Position numbers and translations under genes: made by a program. This document shows positions 1 to 9,078 of a DNA stretch of 10,223 nt, piece by piece (position 1 is the stretch's first letter; each line of letters starts with the position of its first letter). A model generated the notes under the pieces. The model saw only the letters and a list, made by a program, of their open reading frames with translations, was not told the origin of the DNA and searched no databases. This DNA comes from Physocladia obscura (taxonomy: Eukaryota > Chytridiomycota > Chytridiomycetes > Chytridiales > Chytriomycetaceae): the NCBI GenBank assembly GCA_027596945.1, contig JADGJH010001398.1, positions 1-10,223 of the forward strand, written 5' to 3'.

Positions 1-458
1 TTCTCAAAGCTGCATTGTTGTGTCAGGACAATCAAATGCACTGTGTTCTGTAATAAGTAAAGAATTATGTTTTTCTTACTTTTGATTACAAAACAGACAT
101 AAGATTACAGATACAATTACAATATTATTTACCATTATGAATAATATGTTAAACAATACTATTGTACTGCTTTGATATGTTCCCCATTGATGGAGTTATG
201 GCCTAAGCAGTTCTGCAAGTGATTTATTGTTTTTATGTGATTTAGGTCATGCAATAAAACAAAACATCACTGTGATTTCTTCATCCTTTGTGAATGAAAT
301 ATTTTAGATAATGTCTTTATAACTTTATTATTAGTTTGTGCTCATTTATAAATAATAAACCAAAAATGTGACAGTTATGTTATTATGTCTGGAGAATAAA
401 TGTATCATTTATTTATGTGTATTAGAAGAAAATGATAGGGTTTATTTTGGGTTTTATC
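1..458. other. AT-rich stretch with no recognisable gene
   Basis: No open frame of useful length and no RNA gene is visible on either strand. If the transposase relic at 459-689 was once complete, its catalytic DDE domain should lie here on the minus strand, but I could not find a DDE-like pattern in any frame. At the extreme left the minus strand reads a pyrimidine-rich run ending in TTACAG, about 46-55, which could be a splice acceptor of something continuing off the window. That is weak. Confidence 0.4.
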
Positions 459-689
459 TCATATACTCCACAGTAATGCAGATTTCAACACAAAATGTGT
501 TGTGAATTGTTCTTGGCACTTTTTCAAGAGTGCTGTTGGCCAGCAAAAATAGACGTTGACAATCCAAATTTGATGCTTGTGAGTTACTCTTGAAATCACT
601 CTGCTGTTCCTGTATTGAGTAACTCATCTGTGAATAGTAGGTACAGACTTACCATAGATGGTTGCAAGCTTTGTCTTACTTACACCCTG
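459..689 (-). pseudogene. Relic of a Tc1/mariner-type transposase N-terminal DNA-binding region
   Basis: Reading minus from 689 gives 76 codons with a single internal stop (TGA at 624-626) before a terminal TGA at 459-461. The first part reads GVSKTKLATIYGKSVPTIHR, then the stop where a Trp is expected, then VTQY. This is the pattern of the first helix-turn-helix of Tc1/IS630-type transposases: a Leu-Ala core, GKS, then TI-R-W. The second part (residues 44-76, with WIV, PTALL, EQF and a final WSI) fits the second helix-turn-helix, which usually ends in a (V/I)WRIL-like motif. The DDE catalytic domain is not recognisable further along. TGG to TGA is a plausible decay change. A CAG preceded by pyrimidines just upstream may be an old splice acceptor. 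Family assignment is from pattern recognition only. Confidence 0.6.
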
Positions 690-779
690 AAAAAGGTATC
701 CATATAAACATGAAATTGAGCTCCTTCATCAGCTTAGCTGTGCAAAATAATCTGTTGCAACATTTGCAATGATTTTTTT

Positions 780-807
780 TTTTGTGATGAAACTTTTCAT
801 CACAAAA
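780..807. repeat. Perfect 13-bp inverted repeat with 2-nt spacer
   Basis: The left arm TTTTGTGATGAAA (780-792) and right arm TTTCATCACAAAA (795-807) are exact reverse complements separated by CT. The element lies in the gap between two transposon-related relics and 20 bp beyond the stop of the Myb/SANT-like pseudogene. It could be the junction or end of a mobile element, or a cruciform-forming remnant. No second copy of the arm is visible in the window. Confidence 0.7.
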
Positions 808-1356
808 TTTTCATTTTGAACAATTGTCACAGTAAATTGATAAATAAATTTCTAATAAATGCTTTTGAGTTCTCAAAGTTTGGTATGAGAAACAAAGTAT
901 GAATGATGAGATCAAAATATTCTTTAAGTTTTGAAGCCAGTATTGCCAATATATCAACTTACTTCCTCCTGTTCTCCATCTGTTCTTGTTTCTCCAATAA
1001 AAACTATTCTTTCTCAAATTCCAGCTTCTGTTCATTAAATTCTAGTTTTTGTTCACTTTGTTTTTCCATACTATGCTTCAAACTCATGATAGCATCCATT
1101 GTAGTAATTGAAGAACTACTAGTGGACCTTTTATGTTTGCCTGAGTTTTTTGGCCTTTTTGGCAAAGCGTTTGCTGGGGTATTTTTGGAATCATAAGCAC
1201 TATTGCCATCAACTTTCAAAGTTTCTGCTTTCTTCTTCCATTTTTCAGCATCTTGAAGAGTCAGTTTTCCAATAAGTAGAGCATTCAACTCATGTGTGGC
1301 TTGGTTTTTGGGATATGCATCTTTCATTGCAGCTTTTTGTTTGAAACTTTGTTGGT

Positions 1357-1406
1357 CTGTTAAAGGTTAATATGGAGAGAAACAGAAGAAAAAAATATTA
1401 CATTAC
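1357..1406 (-). other. Intron-like segment inside the Myb/SANT-like pseudogene
   Basis: The 50 nt begin GTAATG, contain a long T/C-rich tract and an ATTAAC branch-like motif, and end TTTAACAG. Size and composition match the introns of the intact genes in this window. The frames on the two sides do not join exactly; one further lost base would be needed, which fits the other lesions of this pseudogene. Confidence 0.45.
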
Positions 1407-1430
1407 CAGATCAGCAATATCTTGAAGTAG

Positions 1431-1444
1431 TCTCTCTCTCTCTC
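1431..1444. repeat. (TC)7 microsatellite
   Basis: Seven perfect TC units. On the minus strand they lie inside the pseudogene, in the segment reading ERERDYF, next to the second frameshift. Slippage here could have contributed to the reading-frame loss. Confidence 0.8.
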
Positions 1445-1716
1445 CAAATTTTTTTCTGTTCCAGATGCACAAAAAATTTCCAACAATAAAGAAAGGTCAT
1501 CAAATTGTTTGCAACAGTTTGGATCAAAATCAGTTCCTTCTTTAATATGGTACATAAATGTTGAGCCACCTCTTCCCATCTACCCTTTGTCTGGCCATAC
1601 AGGGCATTAAATGGTTGTGTTGTTATCACTTACTTCAGTAGATGGATGTCACTTGAAACAAGAAGTGTTTCAGTAATGCTGTTATTAAAAAAATGAAGAG
1701 ATGACTTGTAATAGGA

Positions 1717-2193
1717 TCATATCTGCATACTTTTACTTGTCATATTTGCCATGTAGCATCAACAAAATGTTATGTGGCCAATCATAAAACTATCCAAATG
1801 CATTCAGATATTATATGCCTTTCAATGGTATTGAGTAAGTGCAGAAGCTTTTTGCAAAAACTAAAAATTGTCAAATGTTGATTTTGATGTATGATGAATA
1901 GAAAGCACAACTTGCCTCAGCAGTTTCAAAGAGCTTAACAAACTTTAATATGTTTTCACTATTTATTTTTGTTAAAATATCAAAGGCACAGATACTGGAT
2001 ATGGTAATCAATCAGCTGTTGAAAAATTCAACATTTAAATAGCAGACCATTTGGAGTTTGGCAAATCAAAATGCTGTGACTGAAAGGACAAATTGCATGT
2101 CTTATAATGGACTTCTATGATCCAATAAGACAGGTGACAATTATCAAGATGTATCTTTGGGTGTGGTTTTATAAGTTGGAAGTACAATTTTAA
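1717..2193. other. AT-rich stretch without a supportable gene
   Basis: Every frame is interrupted often. One plus-strand frame at about 1982-2120 gives a protein-like string (TGYGNQSAVEKFNI, a stop, then IADHLEFGKSKCCD) but contains about five stops in 48 codons, no better than chance in such AT-rich DNA. It could be the degraded upstream part of the coiled-coil fragment at 2194-2313, which has the same orientation. Confidence 0.3.
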
Positions 2194-2313
2194 AGCTTAT
2201 TTCATCAACAAAAACAAGAAGAACAAGAAGAGAAAAAATTAAGAATTGAAGAAGGGAGGAGCAGGAAAATGACAATGAAAGTTGCTGAACAACTTATGAA
2301 GATTTCAGCCTGA
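2194..2313 (+). pseudogene. Fragment encoding a charged coiled-coil tail
   Basis: A stop-free run of 39 codons rich in Gln, Glu and Lys (QQKQEEQEEKKLRIEEGRSR, then MTMKVAEQLMKISA), ending at TGA 2311-2313. It resembles the C-terminal helical tails of Myb/SANT-like transposon-associated proteins, like the one on the opposite strand at 827-1716. It has no start codon in context and a stop directly upstream at 2191. A-rich composition alone could generate such a string, so support is weak. Confidence 0.3.
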
Positions 2314-2387
2314 ATTAAAAGTTATACTGAAGCAAAACAAAACGTTAAATAAATGCTTACTTAGTTATTGTTCATCAAACTTAATTT

Positions 2388-2630
2388 GTGTACTTCCTCT
2401 ATTGCAATGACTGCAGACTTTCTAGGCAACTTTTTTTAAAAAAAATTAATAAATTGCTGCCAATCAAAAAGCATTTGCAACAGATCAAGTTTTGCCACAA
2501 CTGCTTTGTGTGTATCAGAATGAACAGCAGTGGGATTGATTTTTCAGAATTCTATATCAAGAATGATTACCAGCTTGTCAACTTAGATTTTAAGTACAAG
2601 TGCAAGTTGTTGACAGATGAAAGGTATTGA
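2388..2630 (+). pseudogene. Unclassified 80-codon open frame, Cys-containing
   Basis: This stop-free run (first codon TTG at 2388) is long for DNA this AT-rich. The product has paired cysteines, YCNDC near residue 7 and FCHNCFVC near residue 36, which could suggest a decayed metal-binding region, followed by a Lys/Tyr/Asp-rich end. I do not recognise the family. It has no convincing start and no sign of splicing, and it lies in the CpG-depleted block among broken mobile-element pieces. I read it as a possible relic rather than a live gene; chance is not excluded. Confidence 0.25.
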
Positions 2631-2727
2631 CAGTTATTTTAAGTTAAGAAAATGAATTTTTTTTTAAAATCTTGTTCACTGATAAATTGCTGTTCCAGAG
2701 ATTTTTATCTAGAATTATAAAAAATTG

Positions 2728-2961
2728 TCAAACCCACCACACAGCAAATGCCCAATCAAAATAACCATTCTCTGCCAGCCAGCTGGCAACTAAAAGACCA
2801 TGCTGCATCCATTGTTCTGGCAATGTTGACAAACACCATAACTGAAGTTCTTCAACAATGCTTACAATCAATCTACTTGGGCCAACATTCATTTCAGAAA
2901 TTGATGCTCTTGCTCTAATGAAGAAAACCGCAGTTGCCCAAAACAAATTTGGCAATATCAT
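2728..2961 (-). pseudogene. Unclassified protein-like fragment, Trp-rich
   Basis: The 77-residue product has a natural amino-acid mix and hydrophobic patterning: MILPNLFWATAVFFIRARAS, then EMNVGPSRLIVSIVEELQLW, then SWLAENGYFDWAF. It does not look like random AT-rich translation. An in-frame stop lies just upstream, and a neighbouring frame reads MKDLGLKDDIAKFVLGNC over the preceding bases, so a frameshift near 2950 is possible. It ends at TGA 2728-2730. I cannot name the family; a domain of a transposon-encoded protein is the most natural reading given its surroundings. Confidence 0.35.
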
Positions 2962-3858
2962 CCTTCAAGCCAAGGTCTTTCATAACCCCAAAAAATGAAA
3001 TAAACTTATGACAATCTTATGGAGCCTTTTATTGCAGACATGAACTTGAAAAAAATCCAAAAAAATATGAATGTGATACTTTTCCTCAATAAAAGCTTGA
3101 TTGTAAAGTTTGGAAGTGAAATTTTTATAAGCTGCTTCAGTTATAAACAAATAAATTTTGAAAAATTTGATATCTGTTTTATATGGCCATTGTTCAACAT
3201 ATGAGCTTCTGTTTTATCGAAAAAAATTTAAAAAAAAGATGTATAAAGAGAAATTTATTTTAAACGGAAAAACAAGAAATTCAAAGCAGAGCTTGACATA
3301 AGTATGAAAAAAAATGAAAAAAATGAAAAAAAATCCAAAATTGGAGTTGCAAAGTGTCAATCAGTGGGTTCAAGAGCAAAAATTGGAGCACCAGAGAAAA
3401 AATTTGAGTAGGCAAGCAAAAATTGAAGTTGTAGGTGGTTGATCAGAGTAACACAATAATGAGAAGGGTGGCACAAAGAGCAAAGGTGGAGTATTTGGTT
3501 GGAATGGTAGCATGACACATTAAGGGACTATGCAGGACTTACCAGGAGCAGCAAAGTAGCAAAAAATTGGCACTGGGGTGTGGTGGTGTACTGGATTTTT
3601 GTGTTCTGTATGTTCAATGTACAATTGGTTCTTTTTGTTTTTTTATTTTCAAAATGTATGGTCTGAACATACAAAAAAAGTTCTGGGGATAAAGAGCACA
3701 ATGATGTTCAAAAGACCATAAGCAAATAAACGGAAACCGCGCGTTGCATACAGCAAGCTTATATCAGTAGATAGAGACTGAAAATCAAGCATTTCATGAA
3801 ATGACTTTTGTGTCATCAATCTCCATGTTCTTGGACATGCTTGCAAAATATTATTTTA
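2962..3858. other. Region without a supportable gene, holding the composition boundary
   Basis: Open frames at 3019-3204 (plus, 61 codons) and 3649-3846 (minus, 65 codons) have no recognisable motif and no gene-like start. The strand is G- and A-rich at 3360-3570. CpG reappears abruptly at 3731-3743. A 14-bp perfect palindrome, CATTTCATGAAATG, lies at 3790-3803. The last 100 bp or so before 3859 must include the 3' untranslated region of the dehydrogenase gene. Confidence 0.4.
3306..3440 (+). repeat. Degenerate tandem repeat, about 20-21 bp, after a poly-A-rich run
   Basis: After three A-runs of the form ATGAAAAAAA (3304-3333), an AAAATTGGAG-like core recurs at 3337, 3379, 3399 and 3419. The spacings are 42, 20 and 20 bp. 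The units are related but mutated, and one unit at about 3355-3375 is barely recognisable. This fits an old minisatellite. No open reading frame uses it. Confidence 0.4.

Positions 3859-3860
<2 letters not shown>
3855..3860 (-). terminator. AATAAA polyadenylation signal overlapping the dehydrogenase stop
   Basis: On the minus strand the gene ends GAT TAA TAAAATAAT. AATAAA therefore starts inside the stop codon, and an AT-rich, T-containing tail follows. The position is very early for a poly(A) signal, so another signal further along may be the one used. Confidence 0.4.
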
Positions 3861-6197
<2,337 letters not shown>

Positions 6198-7215
6198 TTT
6201 TCGAACGTGATTTTGTTTCGGAAAAGCCGGAAACTGACCGGAAGTTTTCCGAAATTCACATCAAAAAACAAACTTATTCGCTTCTTGAGGCAATGAGAAT
6301 AAGAACAAGGATTTTATGATTTTACTAAATAAAAAAATTTAAAAGAAATGTTTTCAAATCCAAAAAACTTTCTGGTTGTAATCTTATGATACTGCCATTA
6401 TTTTTTCCACGTCCAACAATTGAGTTACCTTAACCGTTTTGTTCGTAACGAAACCAGTCGACTTATTTTGATTACAGCTACCATTGTGCTTCCTTGTTTA
6501 ATTTGATTGGCGCTTCAAATTTACCACAGTTGCATCTCATATTTGTAGTTTTTACTGGGATTTGAGCACATATGCCATCAAATGTAGATAAGATGTCACT
6601 TAATATTCCCATTTTAATATGCAAATTTTTGTTGTTAACTCGGTTTGTGACTTGATTGTATTTTTATAAAACAAAGTGGCAAAAAGTTTGAAGGAGATGA
6701 AATTTTAGAAATCAGCAAAAAATTGTTTGTCAACAATATACTCAAACTGTGAGTCTATCAAAGACAGTCAAAAACGAAATCAAAGAAAATGAAACGTAAA
6801 ATTGAATGAAATGAATAGTTGATTATTCTGATGGTATTGTCGGATGCTTTTGTTCGACTTTTGATCTATTTGTTTTTTCAAAGAATCTTCATTAATGCCT
6901 GTAATCATGAACCGCTTCTCATTGCGTCGCTTTAATTTTTAATTACGCTTCTTTTTTTTCTTTCAAATTAGATGGGCTTACCACTTTCAATGTGGGTTTC
7001 AAGAGTTTATAGATACAAATCTGTGAGAAAAAATTCTTAGAGTAGCAAAAAAGGAAATACTTTGATAAATTTTGTTTTATCTTTTGTTTACATGTGCAGG
7101 TTGTGGGTGATAAATTGTGCCGTTGTGTTATCAGAAATCAGAAATTTTCATTGGGCTTTCCTTTTCAAAAATCCCTAAAAATAAAAACCTGTAAAAACTG
7201 TAGTTTGGGTCAAAA
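6198..7215. other. Divergent intergenic region between the dehydrogenase and the secreted-protein gene
   Basis: About 1 kb of AT-rich DNA without a supportable gene; open frames that overlap its left end are shadows of the dehydrogenase first exon. It must contain both divergent promoters. Besides the cluster at 6216-6254, CTAAAAATAA at 7175-7184 matches the MEF2/Rlm1-type consensus YTAWWWWTAR but could equally serve as a TATA-like element. It lies about 30-40 bp before the ATG at 7216. CpG occurs at an ordinary rate here, unlike in the first 3.7 kb. Confidence 0.5.
6216..6254. promoter_or_regulatory. CGG/CCG inverted-repeat cluster upstream of the dehydrogenase
   Basis: The arms TTTCGGAAAA (6216-6225) and TTTTCCGAAA (6245-6254) are perfect inverted repeats. 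Between them CCGGAA occurs twice (6227 and 6238), one helical turn apart. This creates two overlapping CGG-N7-CCG pairs (6228-6240 and 6239-6251). The cluster lies 19-57 bp before the ATG at 6197, so it is either core promoter or 5' untranslated region. In yeast PUT2 is activated by Put3, a Zn2Cys6 protein binding CGG-N10-CCG; the spacing here differs, so only the general type of site is suggested. Confidence 0.4.
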
Positions 7216-9001
7216 ATGAAATTGCGTTCTTTTCTTCCAGTCATTGCTTTGTCGCTTTCTGCAGCGAATGCGTATGCTTCCGCACACAAGTGCCTTCCAA
7301 AGTTTACTGTTGTGAGTTGGAGATATATTCAAGTTCTTTGTTTTTGGTTTTGTGATTTAATTCGATGTTAAGATATCTGCTGCTGCAGTTGCGACTTCAG
7401 CAACAACAATTGTTGCAGCTTCAACGCCAAATACATCTGCTGCGGTTACAACTACGAATGATGTTCAAAATAGCACTACGACCACTACTACATCACCAGT
7501 TATTACCACAACGACCAATCTCGTTGTTGCCACTACGACTACTGTCACGCCAGCTATTACGACCACTAATCTTGTTGCTACCACTTCAACTACACTAACC
7601 GACGCAGTCCCAGCTCCTGTAACAACTGCGGATGTTGTACCAAGTATCACAGAAACAACTACCACTACCACTTTCGCGGCACTGATCCCGGCAACGACAA
7701 CCGCAGTGTCAACTGGTTCAGGTTCATGCTCCAATCCGTCAATAACCGTCACGAATATTAATGTGGGCGAATCTATCAACGTAAATGAAGACGATGCTGG
7801 TTCATCGATTATCTCCATATCATCTATTCCATCTGGAGGTTCACGCATTGCTTACGCCACAACTGGCGGCACAATTAAAGTCGTGACTCTGAACGCGGAC
7901 GACACAATCAACACCAGTGTGGCCACTGTAACAGTTGATGTCGTCGACTTCGCAGATTTATATGCTGACGATACTGGATTTGTGATTCTCGGTACTCGTG
8001 ATGCGGAAGGAGGCGGCACTCTCAATTGCGGCAATCCAAGTAATCTTTGTGGCACAGCACCAAATCCAGCCATTCCTTGTTATGATATGTACCTGATTAG
8101 ATTTGATGGTAGCACTGAAATATGGGCCACAAAGCTCACAAGTTCGTCTGCGTCACTACCGCCATACTCTACTTCGAGCACTGGACCAGAAGTATATATG
8201 ATCTGGTGGTATGCGCATCAAGGCCAAATTGCATTCGACGGCGCAAATTGGGGCGCGTACTTTGGGGCTGCGATCTCCGTATCTCAGGGCGGCTGCATTA
8301 ATATCCACCAGGGCGATCGTATGAAGGTTGTTGGGCCATTGGGAGAGATTGTGAGCAGCGTGGATTCGTTCGACTGGGGATGTTCGCACTCGGGATATGA
8401 GCGTTTGGTATACGACGCGCGAGTGGGTCACTTTGTGATGATCTGCAAGACAGACAACAACGACCAGCTGATGTTCCCCGACACATATAACACAATCTAC
8501 CCGGTGGACCTGTGGTACTCAGACCTTGGCGGGATTGCACTAGACTCGGGTAGTGGCGGATACTGGGCCTCGGTTAGCAACATTCACGCGGGACAACCGG
8601 CTGACGCGAGCGGCAACGCGGATGTGCACTTGATCCATTTTACCAAGACGGCGGTGGCGAGCGGCGTGGACGCGGACATTGTGCTTGCGGCCGGCAGCGT
8701 CACCACCAATGCCCGCGCCCCGCACATTGCCGCGCTGGGCTCAGATGCCAGCTCCATTCTTGTTGCGTGGGAGACAGCGACAAGTGCGGGCGAGTTGCAG
8801 CAAGGCAACACCGGCCGCGTGCTGTGGGTGCAGGTTGTCAGCGCCACCGACGGCAGTGCTGTCAGCAATCCGGTCACTGTATCCGCTGCCGGAAATCGCT
8901 ACTCATTTTTTAAAACTGCTCACGACGGCAGTGTTGCTTATCCAGCCCAAGCTCTTGACAGTGACTCGGCGATCAACGTTGTAAGAGTCGCCTCGTGTTG
9001 A
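7216..9001 (+). CDS. Predicted secreted protein: signal peptide, Thr-rich linker, beta-propeller-like domain
   Basis: Exons 7216-7311 and 7373-9001 flank a 61-nt intron (GTGAGT to TTAAG) and give 574 aa. Residues 1-23 form a signal peptide (MKLRSFLPVIALSLSAANA core) with likely cleavage at ANA or ASA. Residues 33 to about 150 are Thr/Ala/Val-rich, a mucin-like stretch that would be heavily O-glycosylated. Residues about 185-574 form a globular region with recurring beta-strand/turn units suggestive of propeller blades: RIAYATTGGTIKVV, MYLIRFDGSTEIWATKL, GQIAFDGANWGAYFGAAI, RLVYDARVGHFVMICKTD, ILVAWETATS. Cysteines at 151, 251, 258, 268, 340, 369, 390 and the last residue 574 could form disulfides. 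The segment with WWYAHQGQIAFDG, NIHQGDRMKVV and DWGCSHSGYERL looks like the conserved heart of the family. I have no name for it and see no catalytic motif. A role at the cell surface or in binding is inference. Confidence 0.85.
7496..7600 (+). repeat. Imperfect tandem duplication in the Thr-rich linker
   Basis: Units 7496-7549 and 7550-7600 encode PVITTTTNLVVATTTTVT and PAITTTNLVATTSTTLT, a 54-bp and a 51-bp copy of the same segment. The second lacks one codon. Such repeats in low-complexity linkers often vary in number between strains. Confidence 0.7.
8540..8880 (+). other. GC-rich island inside the secreted-protein gene
   Basis: By direct count 8641-8760 has 82 G or C in 120 bases (68%). 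The start of exon 2 (7381-7440) and the bases just after the island (8881-8940) each have 28 in 60 (47%). The island has almost exclusively G- or C-ending codons, while the rest of the gene prefers T or A. The reading frame is uninterrupted across it. Confidence 0.75.
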
Positions 9002-9073
9002 AGATTTCACCCTGCCAGTTTTTGTGTTCAAAAAAAATTTTCAATTTTGTTTTTTTGCAGTAGAAAAGGAATT
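9002..9073. other. Short convergent intergenic spacer
   Basis: Only 72 bp separate the stops of the secreted-protein gene and the ABC ATPase gene. The spacer holds A- and T-runs and no AATAAA on the plus strand. The transcripts of the two genes therefore probably overlap at their 3' ends. Confidence 0.7.
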
Positions 9074-9078
9074 TTATT
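9073..9078 (-). terminator. AATAAA overlapping the ABC ATPase stop
   Basis: The gene ends GTT GAA TAA AATTCC, so AATAAA spans the stop codon, much as in the dehydrogenase gene. It may or may not be the functional poly(A) signal. Confidence 0.35.

Larger units (their letters stand above)
827..1716 (-). pseudogene. Broken Myb/SANT-like DNA-binding plus coiled-coil protein, probably transposon-associated
   Basis: On the minus strand one protein can be followed through several frames. It runs from ETLLVSSDIHLLK, across a TAA stop (1630-1632), to PFNALYGQTKGRWEEVAQHL. A frameshift near 1541 leads into EGTDFDPNCCKQFDDLSLLL, and a second near 1422 into DIADLV. A 50-nt GT-AG intron-like segment (1357-1406) follows. 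The next part contains KDAYPKNQATHELNALLIGK and a basic Ser-rich stretch. It then enters a Gln/Glu/Lys coiled coil interrupted by TAG (1004-1006) and TAA (959-961), and ends at TGA 827-829. The W-EVA and Phe-Asp pattern resembles the trihelix/Myb-SANT-like domains found in multicopy proteins of fungi and oomycetes. In Harbinger-type elements such proteins partner the transposase. The repeated lesions show it is dead; the mobile-element link is inference. Confidence 0.6.
1..3730. other. CpG-depleted block of decayed mobile-element DNA
   Basis: This stretch has no intact gene. Reading every line, I find CpG only near positions 554, 1168, 2343, 2929, 3218 and 3265, and none from 3267 to 3730. 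The next CpGs come as a cluster of four at 3731-3743. TpG and CpA are abundant, as expected if methylated CpG has deaminated over time. All recognisable coding relics here carry stops or frameshifts, and most look transposon-related. Silencing of repeats by cytosine methylation is known in several fungal lineages; that it explains this block is my inference. Simple low GC does not explain it, because the AT-rich intergenic DNA at 6361-7200 has 16 CpGs in 840 bp. Confidence 0.7.

Noticed and set aside
903..1196. 97-codon plus-strand open frame
   Set aside because: It is the antisense shadow of the minus-strand Myb/SANT-like pseudogene; its Ser/Phe/Cys-rich composition is the complement of the Glu/Lys/Gln coiled coil.
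827..1716. Alternative genetic code, with TAA/TAG read as Gln or Glu, to explain the stops in the Myb-like gene
   Set aside because: The dehydrogenase, secreted-protein and ABC genes use no internal TAA or TAG and end at standard stops; the same relic also carries frameshifts, so decay is simpler.
1982..2126. Protein-like string on the plus strand (TGYGNQSAVEKFNI and following)
   Set aside because: About five stops in 48 codons is what random AT-rich DNA gives; kept only as a remark, not as a gene.
1..3730. CRISPR array, integron or phage structure
   Set aside because: No regularly spaced identical repeats, no prokaryotic gene organisation and no ribosome-binding sites; introns throughout show this is eukaryotic nuclear DNA.
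3740..3795. tRNA-Phe-like stretch (ATATCAGTAGATAGAGACTGAAAATC)
   Set aside because: It recalls the D-arm and GAA anticodon arm of tRNA-Phe, but there is no acceptor stem pairing, no T-arm box (GGTTCGA) and no consistent cloverleaf.
3790..3803. 14-bp perfect palindrome CATTTCATGAAATG
   Set aside because: Short palindromes are common in AT-rich DNA, and nothing nearby gives it a role.
7465..7848. 127-codon minus-strand open frame opposite the Thr-rich linker
   Set aside because: A Val-rich antisense shadow created by the ACN/GTN codon repeats of the secreted-protein gene.
8679..8984. Plus- and minus-strand open frames of 60-100 codons within the GC-rich part of the secreted-protein gene
   Set aside because: GC-rich DNA has few stops; these frames overlap a well-supported coding frame and have no gene-like features.
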